64,000 nucleotides of DNA from Balneolaceae bacterium (GTDB lineage: Bacteria; Bacteroidota; Rhodothermia; Balneolales; Balneolaceae): assembly GCA_017795005.1 (NCBI GenBank), contig CP051242.1, forward strand, positions 2,070,976 to 2,134,975, given 5' to 3'. Position 1 is the stretch's first letter. Every line of letters starts with the position of its first letter. This document shows, piece after piece, positions 19,016 through 27,993 of this stretch. Under the pieces are notes generated by a model, which saw only the letters and a program-made list of their open reading frames with translations, did not search any database and had not been told where the DNA came from. A program made the position numbers and the translations under genes.

Positions 19016-21376
19016 TTGAAATCTTTTGAATACATAGCAAATATTTCGGGGGATATTCTTTTCTTCTGCTCGATTAAAGGCGAATTTACTTTTGTAAATC
19101 ACTTTATGGAACGTTTGATTGGATCCAAATCTGATCAGATAATTGGAAAACATTTCACGGAATTTGTAAGCGAAGAGAAAAAAGAAGAAACAAAATCTCA
19201 CTTTACATCTATTCTCAATAATGAAAAGCAATCAGACTATTTTGAATTTCCAATAATTACTAATTCTGGTAATGAAGTCTGGGTTGGGCAAACGACAAAT
19301 CTGCTCAAAGATAAAGACGGAAATCCCGAAAGTTTTTTTGGGATAGCCAGACCTATTACTCGTCTCAGAAACGTGGAAAGTTCTCTTTCTGAAAGTGAAG
19401 CAAAGCTGCAATCCGTTATCGACTCTGCACTTGATGCAGTAATTGTAATTAATCAGAATGGCATAATTACAGAATGGAATAAACAGGCTGAAATTACTTT
19501 TGGTTGGAGCAAAGAAAGAGTTTTGGGTGAACGACTTTCAGATACAATTATTCCCAATAAGTATAGAATTGCACACGAACGGGGAATGAAACATTTCCTT
19601 AAAACGGGAGAGGGACCGGTTTTAAATCAACGCATTGAAATCACAGCCATAAACTCTTCGGGAGTTGAATTCCCGGTAGAATTAACCATTATTCCGAATC
19701 AAATTGATGGGGTTTACTTTTTTAGCTCTTTTGTTCGCGACCTAACAGAAGAGAAAAAATCAGAGCGACTCTTAAAAGCTGTTAACGAGTTGGCAATTAG
19801 TCTGCTAGGGAAGACAACGCTGGAGGAAATCGCCTGGGAAATCGCCCAAAATACGATTGATAAACTCGGTTTCGAAGATTGTGTGGTATATGTTCTTGAA
19901 GAAGAAACTCAATTGCTTCACCAAATAGCCGCATATGGACCAAAAAAAGCAGATGGTGATAAAATTGTAGACCCAATTTCAATTCCGGTTGGAAAGGGTG
20001 TTGTAGGAAGAGTAGCCAAATTAGGCGCACCAATTATTCTGGATGATACTTCTAAAGATCCGGAGTATATCATAGATGATGATATTCGGCTTTCAGAGTT
20101 GTGTGTACCCATTGTTGATGGGGAAAGGGTAATCGGAGTGATAGATTCTGAGCATAAAGAGAAAAACTTCTACACACAGGAGCATCTGGAAACGTTAACT
20201 ACGGTTGCAAATCTTGTATCTACGCAGCTGGGGAATGCTCTGGTAAATCAGCAAAAAGAAAAAGCCGAAAAATCTTTACGGGAAAGTGAAGAACGATGGT
20301 ATAAGTTGGTGGATAATCAACCAGAAGCTATTCAGATTACAGATCGTGGAAAATTAGTATATCTGAATGCAGCTGGTTTGGAACTTTACGAAGCGGATTC
20401 TATGCAGGAAATACTTGGTAAGAATCTCATTGAATTAGCAACTGGTACCTTAAAACCGGAATTTGAAAACAGACTCGAATTATTAGAAGAAGGGAAAAAA
20501 GTTCCGTCAATCGAATTTGAAATTACAACTTTCAAAGGGAATCGAAAAATCATTGAAGTGACATCAAATCCGGTTATTTATAATGGGAAAGAAGCTATCC
20601 AGACAATTGCCAGAGATGTGACTGAGAAAAAGAAAGAGGAACAGAAAAGAGAAAAGCTTTTAAATGAACTACGTGTTGTTAACGATCAACTACAGGAATT
20701 TGCTCATGTTGTTTCCCACGATTTGAAAGCTCCACTTAGAGCTATTAGTTCTTTAAGTGAATGGGTAATAGAAGATTATGCAGATAAGTTGGATGAAGAC
20801 GGTGAGAAAACATTGAATTTGATCATCGATAATGTGGAGAAAATGGATGAACTTATTGAAGGAATTCTTACGTATTCCACTTCTTCCGGAAAAGATGAAC
20901 TGGATGAAAAAATTGAAACCAATGAGCTTATTCAGACATGTATCAATAATCTGGAAGTTCCGGAATCGATATCAATTAATGTTCAGCAAAACTTTCCTAT
21001 AGTTCAGTTTAATAAGATTCAGCTTACCCAGATCTTTCAGAACCTGATTTCAAATTCCATTAAATTTATGAATAAGAATTCTGGAAATATATCTCTAAAA
21101 TGGAAAGAAGAAGCTAATAAATGGCTATTTTCAGTTTCTGATGACGGTCCGGGTATACCTGATGAGATTGGAGATACCGTTTTCGATTTATTTTCAAAAG
21201 CAGATCAAAATAGGGAAGGATCAACCGGAATCGGGTTATCTATTGTGAAGAAGATTCTCGAAAATAAGGGGCAGAAAATCTGGTTCAAAAATAACAAAGA
21301 AAAAGGAGTTACTTTTTTCTTTACTATACCAAAAAACGAATATAATGAAAGATCAGAAATCAGTTTTACTTCTTGA
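19016..21376 (+). CDS. Soluble PAS-PAS-GAF-PAS sensor histidine kinase
   Basis: 786 residues, no membrane segment, so it senses a cytoplasmic signal. Domains: PAS (about 1-110), PAS (~125-245, DSALDAVIVINQNGIITEWN), GAF (~255-410), PAS (~425-540), HisKA with phospho-acceptor His568 in VSHDLKAPLRAI, and HATPase (DDGPGIPD, GSTGIGLSIVKK). The only start available is TTG 19016; an in-frame stop lies at 18980, so the N-terminal PAS is just complete. Its stop overlaps the next receiver gene by 32 bp, indicating tight coupling. First gene of a four-gene signalling operon facing the polysaccharide genes, of which it is the likely sensor. Confidence 0.92.
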   Translation: MKSFEYIANISGDILFFCSIKGEFTFVNHFMERLIGSKSDQIIGKHFTEFVSEEKKEETKSHFTSILNNEKQSDYFEFPIITNSGNEVWVGQTTNLLKDKDGNPESFFGIARPITRLRNVESSLSESEAKLQSVIDSALDAVIVINQNGIITEWNKQAEITFGWSKERVLGERLSDTIIPNKYRIAHERGMKHFLKTGEGPVLNQRIEITAINSSGVEFPVELTIIPNQIDGVYFFSSFVRDLTEEKKSERLLKAVNELAISLLGKTTLEEIAWEIAQNTIDKLGFEDCVVYVLEEETQLLHQIAAYGPKKADGDKIVDPISIPVGKGVVGRVAKLGAPIILDDTSKDPEYIIDDDIRLSELCVPIVDGERVIGVIDSEHKEKNFYTQEHLETLTTVANLVSTQLGNALVNQQKEKAEKSLRESEERWYKLVDNQPEAIQITDRGKLVYLNAAGLELYEADSMQEILGKNLIELATGTLKPEFENRLELLEEGKKVPSIEFEITTFKGNRKIIEVTSNPVIYNGKEAIQTIARDVTEKKKEEQKREKLLNELRVVNDQLQEFAHVVSHDLKAPLRAISSLSEWVIEDYADKLDEDGEKTLNLIIDNVEKMDELIEGILTYSTSSGKDELDEKIETNELIQTCINNLEVPESISINVQQNFPIVQFNKIQLTQIFQNLISNSIKFMNKNSGNISLKWKEEANKWLFSVSDDGPGIPDEIGDTVFDLFSKADQNREGSTGIGLSIVKKILENKGQKIWFKNNKEKGVTFFFTIPKNEYNERSEISFTS

Positions 21377-21758
21377 AGACAGTGAACTTGAAATTAAAAA
21401 AGTAGAAAGGGCTTTTGATAAGCTAGGCTTTGAAAATAATCTTATTATAAAGGTAAATGGGAAAGAGGGATTAGATTGGCTCAGGGATAATAAAAACCCG
21501 CTTCCGGGATTAATTTTGCTTGATTTAAATATGCCTGTAATGGATGGATTTGAATTTCTGGAAAAAATCAAAGACGATTCTGTTCTGAAAAGGATTCCGG
21601 TTGTTATTATGACTACTTCAAAACATCCTTCAGATAAACTTAAAGGATTTGAACGGCAAGCTGCCGGCTATATGGTCAAACCAGTTAGATACAGTGATTT
21701 TCTGGATATGCTTTCAACCTTAAAACATTATTGGGAAACCAGCGAATTGGCGGATTGA
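21345..21758 (+). CDS. Single-domain response regulator (Rcp1-like)
   Basis: 137-residue stand-alone receiver. Acidic pocket ED (11-12), phospho-acceptor Asp60 in LLDLNMPVMDG, Thr in VIMTTSKHP and Lys in MVKPVRYSDF are all present. The sequence type (KDDSVLKRIPVVIMTTS) is that of the Rcp1 family that pairs with phytochrome-like multi-PAS/GAF kinases. It overlaps the kinase 3' end by 32 bp. With no output domain it probably passes phosphate onward, plausibly to the Hpt protein encoded next. Confidence 0.92.
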   Translation: MKDQKSVLLLEDSELEIKKVERAFDKLGFENNLIIKVNGKEGLDWLRDNKNPLPGLILLDLNMPVMDGFEFLEKIKDDSVLKRIPVVIMTTSKHPSDKLKGFERQAAGYMVKPVRYSDFLDMLSTLKHYWETSELAD

Positions 21759-21759
21759 A

Positions 21760-22437
21760 ATGCATATTATTTATGTGGATGATAGCGAATTTGATCAGTT
21801 AGCATTTAAACGACTGATGAGAAAAAATCAGGAGTTTTCATATTCTGTCTTTAGTTCTTTGGATGATCTTTTCAATGTCACAGTTAAACCAAATACTGTG
21901 TTAATAAGGGATTGTTACCTACCCGGAAAGATTCCTGATTACTCCATTTTTTCAGAAGTTTATTTTGTAAGTGGAAGTTCGCTGAGTTCAGGTTTGAAGT
22001 CGAAATTGAACATCGAAAACAATCATTTTTTTCAAAAACCAATTAAGCAGTCCGATTTAGATAAAATGCTCCCTAAAGAGATTGGATCTGAAAATGATTC
22101 ATCCTTAGACTTAAGTTATCTGGATGAATTGTGTGATGGGGATGAAGAATTCAAAAAAGAAATGATCTCGGTTTATTTGTCTGAGGTTCCTAACCAACTA
22201 AAGACATTGAAGGAAGCCGTGGAAAAACAGAAATCCATTGAAATTGCTTCCGTTATTCATGCGTTAAGAACAAAAATAAGAACGTTCGGAATTTTGAATG
22301 TGGATGACTTATCTGAAAAACTGGAATATTCAGCAAGAGACGAGGAAATTAAGGATTGGTTGGTGTTTGAGGAAGAAGTGGATAAACTTGTATCCGAAAT
22401 GGAAAAAACTGCAACAAAGTTGGAGCAATTGTCATGA
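21760..22437 (+). CDS. Receiver-Hpt fusion phosphotransfer protein
   Basis: 225 residues. The N-terminal ~110 form a short receiver: DD at 7-8, Asp51 in LIRDCYLPGK, Ser in YFVSGSS and Lys in FFQKPI. The C-terminal ~110 are an all-helical Hpt domain with His167 in IHALRTKIRTFGI, at the place of the usual HxLKG motif. It starts 1 bp after the receiver gene stop and overlaps the LytTR gene by 4 bp (ATGA). Its place between a kinase/receiver pair and a LytTR regulator suggests a His-Asp-His-Asp relay. The receiver is diverged, so phosphorylation at Asp51 is not certain. Confidence 0.82.
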   Translation: MHIIYVDDSEFDQLAFKRLMRKNQEFSYSVFSSLDDLFNVTVKPNTVLIRDCYLPGKIPDYSIFSEVYFVSGSSLSSGLKSKLNIENNHFFQKPIKQSDLDKMLPKEIGSENDSSLDLSYLDELCDGDEEFKKEMISVYLSEVPNQLKTLKEAVEKQKSIEIASVIHALRTKIRTFGILNVDDLSEKLEYSARDEEIKDWLVFEEEVDKLVSEMEKTATKLEQLS

Positions 22438-23117
22438 AATGTATCATCATTGACGATGAGAAAACCGCACGGTTGGCACTAAAAAAACTATGTGAAAAAA
22501 CCGGAGCAATTGAAGTAGTTAATGAGTTCGAAAATCCGGCTGATGCTCTGGCTTTTATTCATCAGAATGAGCTGGATTTTATTTTTCTTGATATTCATAT
22601 GCCTGAGCTTACAGGTTCAGAATTCGTAAAATCAGTGTCCGAACTCCCGGATGTAATCATGACAACCACCGACACAAGTTTTGCTTTAGAGGCCTTTGAG
22701 TATAATGTAATTGACTACCTGATAAAGCCAATTTCGATGCCTCGTTTTTTAAAGGCATTTGATAAATTGAAAGCGAAGAAATCAGAAAACTCGGAAGAAA
22801 TAAAGACCGATTCTATTTTTGTGAATATTAATTCAAGGTTAGTAAAACTAAACTTTGATGAAATTCAGATTATTGAGGCTAAAGGTGATTATGTGCAAAT
22901 CAAAACAGAGGATAAGAAGCATACCGTACATATTACCATGAAAAAAATTGAAGAGAAATTGCCTCCTGCTACTTTTCTTAAAGTTCACAGATCCTATATC
23001 ATTAATCTTAATAAGATTGTGGATATCGAGGATAATAGCATTTTAATTGCCGAAGAAATCATCCCAATTAGCCGTGGGAATAAAGAAACTTTGCTGAGTA
23101 AGCTAAATATGCTCTAG
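22434..23117 (+). CDS. LytTR-family response regulator
   Basis: 227 residues: receiver (1-120; DDE at 7-9, phospho-acceptor Asp53 in FLDIHMPELTG, Lys in YLIKPIS) and LytTR DNA-binding domain (~128-227; EAKGDYVQIKT, FLKVHRSYIINLNKI). LytTR proteins bind two direct repeats about two helical turns apart. Exactly such repeats precede the three following transcription units (23.14, 25.60 and 27.99 kb), the first only 19 bp after this stop codon, so this is their likely activator. Last gene of the four-gene signalling operon. Confidence 0.93.
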   Translation: MKCIIIDDEKTARLALKKLCEKTGAIEVVNEFENPADALAFIHQNELDFIFLDIHMPELTGSEFVKSVSELPDVIMTTTDTSFALEAFEYNVIDYLIKPISMPRFLKAFDKLKAKKSENSEEIKTDSIFVNINSRLVKLNFDEIQIIEAKGDYVQIKTEDKKHTVHITMKKIEEKLPPATFLKVHRSYIINLNKIVDIEDNSILIAEEIIPISRGNKETLLSKLNML

Positions 23118-23136
23118 CAAAAACTTTATAAAACTT

Positions 23137-23205
23137 CCATTCACCGACAGATACCAGCATTTCAACGAAGAATCTGATCTGAGAAGGGTATCCGGTTTAT
23201 GTTTA
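23137..23205 (+). promoter_or_regulatory. Putative LytTR operator and promoter 1 (upstream of the TolC-like gene)
   Basis: Direct repeat CCATTCACCGA (23137-23147) followed by GCATTTCAACGA (23157-23168); the shared TTCAMCGA cores are exactly 21 bp apart. A -7-like box TATGTTTA starts at 23198, 30 bp after the second repeat ends. Same architecture as the sites at 25.6 and 28.0 kb. There is no good TTG at -33, which fits an activator-dependent promoter. Confidence 0.7.
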
Positions 23206-23221
23206 AACAAAAACATACATC

Positions 23222-24493
23222 ATGAACCGGATTAACTTAATACTTATAATTACATTTCTGCTCAGTTCAAGTAGTCAAGGTCAGTACCTGATTAATGACA
23301 TATTGAATTATGGAAATGCAGAATATTCTACCACACGAGCAGAAGAATACTATACTGAAGCAGCATTAATGAGACAAAATTATGGTCTTTCATTTAATGC
23401 TTCAGCTCAACACCGTTTTGGAGAAGGCTTTATTGAAGGAGATCTAACTGAAAACAATGGGCAAACTTTTTACAAAGCAGGTGTTAGCTGGGATATCCTG
23501 AAAGGTGGTTGGTTATTCAATCAATCCAGAGCTGATCAATTCGATTTGAAAGCTCAATTGGAATCACTATCGGAACAAAAAGAAACAAAAAACAGAACGT
23601 ATTTCGCTCAGTATTCCTATTCTGCATATGTATTCGATAAATGGATACTTGATATTTATACTTCCCGCGAAAATTTTTTAAAGTCTAAAAAGCCACTTTT
23701 TAGTTCACTTACCCGGGATGGATATTTTACTAATCGTGAAAACCTGGAGCTAGATGCTCGTTTAACAGAGGTTAACTATCAAATAAAAAATTTATCGTAC
23801 TCAAATCAGGCATTCGAATCCATCTTTGGCAAACCGTTACCTGTTACAAATAAGAGTGTTTATGCAATGCCTGATATTAAGATCACGAAACTGTTAGAAG
23901 ATCTGGAAACGAGTCAGAGTTTAATATTGATAGTAAAATCAAGAAAGGAACTAAATCAACAACCGAATTTTTGGATTGAGGATGTCAGTGTAAAAGCTTC
24001 TGTTAATTACAATCATCAGGTCAGTTTTACAGATTCACGAAGAGATTTCGTTTCTGCAGGACTTACGCTTAGTATTCCGGTTTATCGGAACTATGGGATC
24101 AGAAATCAGCAATTTGCTTTGGCTAATAAGAAGATTGATGAAGAATTTGACTATGAGATTGCCAACCTGAAGAAAGAGCTATTAATGCTCTATCAGGAAT
24201 ATGCATACAAACAAAAGCAACTGGCTAATACGTATTCAACAATAGAAATCCTTGAAGAGAAGATAAGAGTTCAAACCATTCAAAAAGTAAGCGTAAACTC
24301 AGATTTACCAACTATCGATGCTTCTCTGTTAAAAGACGATTTATACTCTGTAACTATAGAGCAGCTTTCATTAAGTAAGCAGATGGTTCAATTAATTGTA
24401 AGGATGAACACTTTGATTCCAGATTCAGAAATATCAGAGTATCTGATTTATAAGCCTCAGGAATTCATGAGTTCTAACAAGGAGGTGAAGTAA
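23222..24493 (+). CDS. TolC-like outer membrane efflux/secretion protein
   Basis: 423 residues with signal peptide (MNRINLILIITFLLSSSSQG-Q). The rest has the TolC pattern: two halves rich in long amphipathic helices (e.g. residues ~295-370, KIDEEFDYEIANLKKELLML) and beta-strand pieces (FNASAQHRFGEG, VSVKASVNYNHQVSF). It would form the outer membrane channel for export with the periplasmic adaptor encoded next; the stop and the adaptor start overlap (TAATG). There is no AlgE/BcsC-type porin in the locus, so polysaccharide export through this channel is the working model. Divergent from known TolC proteins; family placement is from overall pattern. Confidence 0.75.
   Translation: MNRINLILIITFLLSSSSQGQYLINDILNYGNAEYSTTRAEEYYTEAALMRQNYGLSFNASAQHRFGEGFIEGDLTENNGQTFYKAGVSWDILKGGWLFNQSRADQFDLKAQLESLSEQKETKNRTYFAQYSYSAYVFDKWILDIYTSRENFLKSKKPLFSSLTRDGYFTNRENLELDARLTEVNYQIKNLSYSNQAFESIFGKPLPVTNKSVYAMPDIKITKLLEDLETSQSLILIVKSRKELNQQPNFWIEDVSVKASVNYNHQVSFTDSRRDFVSAGLTLSIPVYRNYGIRNQQFALANKKIDEEFDYEIANLKKELLMLYQEYAYKQKQLANTYSTIEILEEKIRVQTIQKVSVNSDLPTIDASLLKDDLYSVTIEQLSLSKQMVQLIVRMNTLIPDSEISEYLIYKPQEFMSSNKEVK
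24479..24487 (+). promoter_or_regulatory. Strong Shine-Dalgarno sequence for the HlyD-like gene
   Basis: AAGGAGGTG lies 6 bp before the ATG at 24493, a near-perfect match to the anti-SD. Such sites are rare in this lineage and in this window; it lies inside the TolC-like coding sequence and should ensure efficient reinitiation at the overlapping TAATG. Confidence 0.7.
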
Positions 24494-25530
24494 TGGAACA
24501 GTTTAGTTTTAAACAGGGAAATGCAACTATTCGCCATCTTAAAGAACCAGCGAAGCCAAAGAAAAAACTTAATACCGACCGGGTACTATTTATCATTCTT
24601 TTAGTGATCATCGCAGTGTATGGATCCTTCAAATTATACAAAGGCATTGCCGTTATTGAAATCGATGGAATGGTTACTATGGATAAACTGGAAGTTCATT
24701 TTACTGACGATATCCGGTTAAACGGACTTCAAATTGAAGAAGGAGCAAACATTCTAAAAGGTGACACACTTTTTACATACACCAATCAATATTTTGAGAA
24801 TGATGGAGCCAGCTATGCAAATGTAATTGCAAACAGAGAACGAGTAAACCGTGAAATTTTTGGACTAACACGACAGTTAAATGAAAAAAGAACTGAACGA
24901 TCAATTCTTGAAGAAAGATTAGCTTCGCAACGATTTGAACTCGAAAAAATAAGGGAATTAGTGACCCTCGCAGCCCTTACACGGCATTCTTTTGACGATC
25001 AACAACGAGCAATAGGAAAAACAGAAGATGATCTGGAACTAGTTAAAGAAAAAATCAGGTATCTGATACGCCATATTGATCAACTTGCAAAACTAAAAGC
25101 AGATTACAGCAGTTCTGCGTGGGCAGGAGGAGGATTAAGCCAAAGAAAACTGTATGTGGCCCCAACAGATGGGTTGATTGGAAGGATAAGCGTAAAAGAA
25201 AATGAAGTCTGTTATAAAGGGGATGAAGTAATGACTATTCATCAGCCCCAGGATTTACGGATACAGGCCTATTTCAACCAAAAAGAATCAGATAAAGTAC
25301 AGATCGATCGTATAGTAACGATTGAGTTCCCGGACGGAACTAAGCAAAAGGGGGTAATCAAAAAGTATTACGTTTCTACGTATGAGTTGCCTGAAGAATT
25401 CCAGAAAAAGTATGAGCCGACAGAACGGTCAATTCTGGTAGATATCATGCCATTGCATGAGGATGATCTGGACGGATGGAAGCAGTTTTATAAAATGTCG
25501 GTGAAGGTGAGTTTAGGAAGATTTTATTGA
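24493..25530 (+). CDS. HlyD/Alg44-like membrane fusion (periplasmic adaptor) protein
   Basis: 345 residues: cytoplasmic N-terminus (~30 aa), one membrane helix (about 32-50, VLFIILLVIIAVYGSF), a barrel-sandwich half (LEVHFTDDIRLNGLQIEEG), a long coiled-coil hairpin (~110-200), the second sandwich half (APTDGLIGRISVKENEVCYKG, quoted in part) and a beta-barrel domain. This is the HlyD/EmrA plan and resembles the periplasmic half of Alg44 in alginate synthesis. There is no PilZ domain, so c-di-GMP control as in Alg44 is not indicated. Operon partner of the TolC-like protein; expected to bridge the inner-membrane GT2 synthase to the outer channel. Confidence 0.82.
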   Translation: MEQFSFKQGNATIRHLKEPAKPKKKLNTDRVLFIILLVIIAVYGSFKLYKGIAVIEIDGMVTMDKLEVHFTDDIRLNGLQIEEGANILKGDTLFTYTNQYFENDGASYANVIANRERVNREIFGLTRQLNEKRTERSILEERLASQRFELEKIRELVTLAALTRHSFDDQQRAIGKTEDDLELVKEKIRYLIRHIDQLAKLKADYSSSAWAGGGLSQRKLYVAPTDGLIGRISVKENEVCYKGDEVMTIHQPQDLRIQAYFNQKESDKVQIDRIVTIEFPDGTKQKGVIKKYYVSTYELPEEFQKKYEPTERSILVDIMPLHEDDLDGWKQFYKMSVKVSLGRFY

Positions 25531-25556
25531 CCCTGGAAGAGACATATGATGTTTGT

Positions 25557-25592
25557 AAAGCCGGTTCATGGATAATGAGCCGGCTTTTTTTT
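25557..25592 (+). terminator. Rho-independent terminator after the TolC/HlyD operon
   Basis: AAAGCCGGTTCAT and ATGAGCCGGCTTT form a 13-bp stem with a 5-nt loop, followed by a T-run. It separates the HlyD-like gene from the next operator-promoter. Confidence 0.92.
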
Positions 25593-25597
25593 GCAAA

Positions 25598-25666
25598 CCA
25601 TTCATCGAAGGATTTCTTCCATTCACCGAAAAATCTGCTTTCGAGGCTTATGAAATGAGACTTTTG
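25598..25666 (+). promoter_or_regulatory. Putative LytTR operator and promoter 2 (upstream of the large lipoprotein gene)
   Basis: CCATTCATCGA (25598-25608) and CCATTCACCGA (25619-25629), again 21 bp apart. The box GACTTTTG (25659-25666) starts 30 bp after the second repeat and matches the TAnnTTTG consensus except at its first base. The spacer GGATTTC and the AATCTG three bp downstream of repeat 2 are shared with site 1. Confidence 0.75.
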
Positions 25667-25694
25667 AAGTCAATTCTTAACTAATAGGATATAA

Positions 25695-27665
25695 ATGAAA
25701 ACAAAACTAATATACACCATATTTGGGCTCAGCCTATTTGTCGGATGTGCTCCTACATTCGAAAATCAGGTTAATGAGCAGGAAGAAGAAATTCTGGTTC
25801 AGCACAACCAGGATATTCTAAATGAACGAGTTGAATATGTAAATAAACCTCTTCAACTTGATGAAGATGGAACTGCTTCTGTATTTGATCCGAATTCAAA
25901 CCTGAAATATAAAGGAACAGAATCAAACACCGTTTCCAGTTACTCAAATACAAATACTCCTGATCATACATGGTATTTTGTAGCCGAAGTGGCTCCACCT
26001 GTTTTTAATGGGCATAAGCTTAGTGCGACTCATATTCAGTTGATGGACGGGAAAGCCTATGTTTCTTACAACAAGCAGGGAGATATCCATCTTGGAGGCC
26101 TGGAAGTATTCGATCTGTCGAATAGAGCTTATCCAAAGCTGGTTAGCCAAATCCTCTTCGACCGGGCCGATGTAAATGCAATTACGGTTGATTATGAAGG
26201 AAGCGAAGCCAATAGGAAAATCTGGTTGGCATTATCTCATAAAGCTTCCGGAGCAGTACTCAGAGAAGTAGATTTGATAGACGGATTGATTTCCGAATCT
26301 GTGAAAGATGTGGAGCTTTCCGGGCTGCTGGAATCTGGGATATCAGCATCTGCTAATAGTGTAGCCCGATCCGGGAACAAACTGTATGTTACATCCGGAA
26401 AAACCTACGGAGGGACTATTACCCTGAATGTAAACTCGCTGGAAAAAATGGATGTCCAGGAGTATCCAAATGCAAAATATATCGCAGTAAATGGAATCAT
26501 TGATTACGCTTCTACTGCGGTAACATTGGTGACCGGAGACGAGGCAAAACTAAAGTTACGTCAAATTGGAAGTATCTGGAACGACCGTGAAATCAATATC
26601 GGGTCGATAAAACACCAAAACGTAGAAGCAATATACCGGGGTAAGTCAACGCTTCATTTCGCGGATTTATATCCGGGGATAGTGTACGTAGCTTTGGGAT
26701 CAGAAGGCTTAAGTGCTTACGATATCTACAGTAAAGAAAAGCTGTTTCAATCTCCTGAGAACATGCTACAAAGAGGAAACACAAACGGGGTGACGAGCGA
26801 TGATAATTATTTATATATCGCCAATGGAGCAGATGGACTTTCTGTAGCTGAATTGCCTAATTATGGTGAAAATATTGAGCCCTTTTTCTCGTGGGATTTA
26901 AATGCATTGGGTGCATCAGCAAATTACATGGAAGCTGACGGAGACTGGATATTTGTAGCAAAGGGCGGCGGCGGCCTCACCATTCTGAGAAAAGGAGACC
27001 TTGGAGAACATAAAACCATCAACGGTTATACCGCAAACGGTGTGCCTGTTGGTATGGAACCGGTAGACACACCCGTTTGTAGTGAACTACTTCCAAATAT
27101 TTATTCCACCATTCTTCCGGAACGTCAGGATCAGACAATTCTGCATCCTGAGTATTTTGAGAATCCTTACCAGGAAATTGAAGTAGAAAAGAAAACGAAA
27201 CTCTTTGTTACTTTTATTGATGAAGGAGCTGGGTACAGGAATACCTTAGGTTACTACACTTATCAAAAAGGAAATAAACCTCAGTCTGTCGAAGAACTTG
27301 ATAAGACCGTTATTTTCCCAAATGCATCCGCTCAATATTCCGGTGGCGACCTGATCCAGGGAAATACCATGAAGTTACTTGGCGAATTCGAACCCGGTAC
27401 TGTAGTAGGTTTCTATTTAATCTCAAACGGATGGAGCGGAAGTAAAATCAGTAACGGAATTTATTCACAGTATACCATCCCTGAGTTTAATGTAAGCAAT
27501 CGCCAGCAGAGTGTGCTTTTCTACGATCAGCAGTGTTCATCATTGGTAATGTCTTTTGAAGATATCGCACTTCCACAGGGCGATAAGGACTTCAATGATG
27601 CCATTTTTATGATTCAGGCCGAAGATTCCACAGCTATTGATGTCACAAAATTCATTCAGAAATAA
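25695..27665 (+). CDS. Large lipoprotein with LVIVD-like beta-propeller and C-terminal DUF4114 domain
   Basis: 656 residues. Lipobox LFVGC gives a lipidated Cys18. Residues ~85-440 contain LVIVD-like/propeller repeats (LEVFDLSNRAYPKLV, YVALGSEGLSAYDIYSKE, WIFVAKGGGGLTILRKG). The C-terminal ~170 residues (TKLFVTFIDEGAGYRNTLGY through FEDIALPQGDKDFNDAIFMI) match DUF4114, a domain of surface and matrix proteins with a conserved acidic, possibly Ca2+-binding end. It has its own operator-promoter and terminator and lies between export and synthesis genes. Probably an envelope or surface protein that interacts with the exported polymer; no enzymatic residues recognised. Confidence 0.8.
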   Translation: MKTKLIYTIFGLSLFVGCAPTFENQVNEQEEEILVQHNQDILNERVEYVNKPLQLDEDGTASVFDPNSNLKYKGTESNTVSSYSNTNTPDHTWYFVAEVAPPVFNGHKLSATHIQLMDGKAYVSYNKQGDIHLGGLEVFDLSNRAYPKLVSQILFDRADVNAITVDYEGSEANRKIWLALSHKASGAVLREVDLIDGLISESVKDVELSGLLESGISASANSVARSGNKLYVTSGKTYGGTITLNVNSLEKMDVQEYPNAKYIAVNGIIDYASTAVTLVTGDEAKLKLRQIGSIWNDREINIGSIKHQNVEAIYRGKSTLHFADLYPGIVYVALGSEGLSAYDIYSKEKLFQSPENMLQRGNTNGVTSDDNYLYIANGADGLSVAELPNYGENIEPFFSWDLNALGASANYMEADGDWIFVAKGGGGLTILRKGDLGEHKTINGYTANGVPVGMEPVDTPVCSELLPNIYSTILPERQDQTILHPEYFENPYQEIEVEKKTKLFVTFIDEGAGYRNTLGYYTYQKGNKPQSVEELDKTVIFPNASAQYSGGDLIQGNTMKLLGEFEPGTVVGFYLISNGWSGSKISNGIYSQYTIPEFNVSNRQQSVLFYDQQCSSLVMSFEDIALPQGDKDFNDAIFMIQAEDSTAIDVTKFIQK

Positions 27666-27685
27666 TTGACATCTATAAACACATT

Positions 27686-27719
27686 AAAGCCGGTTTGAGA
27701 ATATCAGTCCGGCTTTTTT
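27686..27719 (+). terminator. Rho-independent terminator after the lipoprotein gene
   Basis: AAAGCCGG ... CCGGCTTTTTT, an 8-bp GC-rich stem with a 14-nt loop and a T-run, 20 bp after the stop codon. Confidence 0.9.
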
Positions 27720-27731
27720 GTGTGATTGTGT

Positions 27732-27953
27732 TTTTAAATAGCCCCCAGATTTATCCGGGGGTATCTATATGTTAGAAAATAAACCCAAGTCTCATTCTTT
27801 GTACAACGGCGAAAGGATTTCGTAGGGTTGGCATCCATTGTCGCGTTATAGTCATCCCCTTCGATTCTGATTTTTGCTTCTATTTAAACGAGAGACTCGG
27901 GGTGCGTGGAATCCGTAAGGTTACCCCGGGATAAATCCCGGGGCTATTTAAAA
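27732..27953. mobile_element. 222-bp MITE-like element with 31-bp terminal inverted repeats
   Basis: The first 31 bp (starting TTTTAAATAGCCCC) and the last 31 bp (ending GGGGCTATTTAAAA) are inverted repeats with 28 of 31 positions identical; each end is also internally near-palindromic (CCCGGGATTTATCCCGGG in the right copy). The interior has no ORF. No target duplication is obvious. It sits between the lipoprotein terminator and the third operator and explains most of the 435-bp gap between genes (27666-28100). Confidence 0.8.
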
Positions 27954-27993
27954 GCATTTTACACCACCAAAACAAAGAATCTCACCATTCAAA

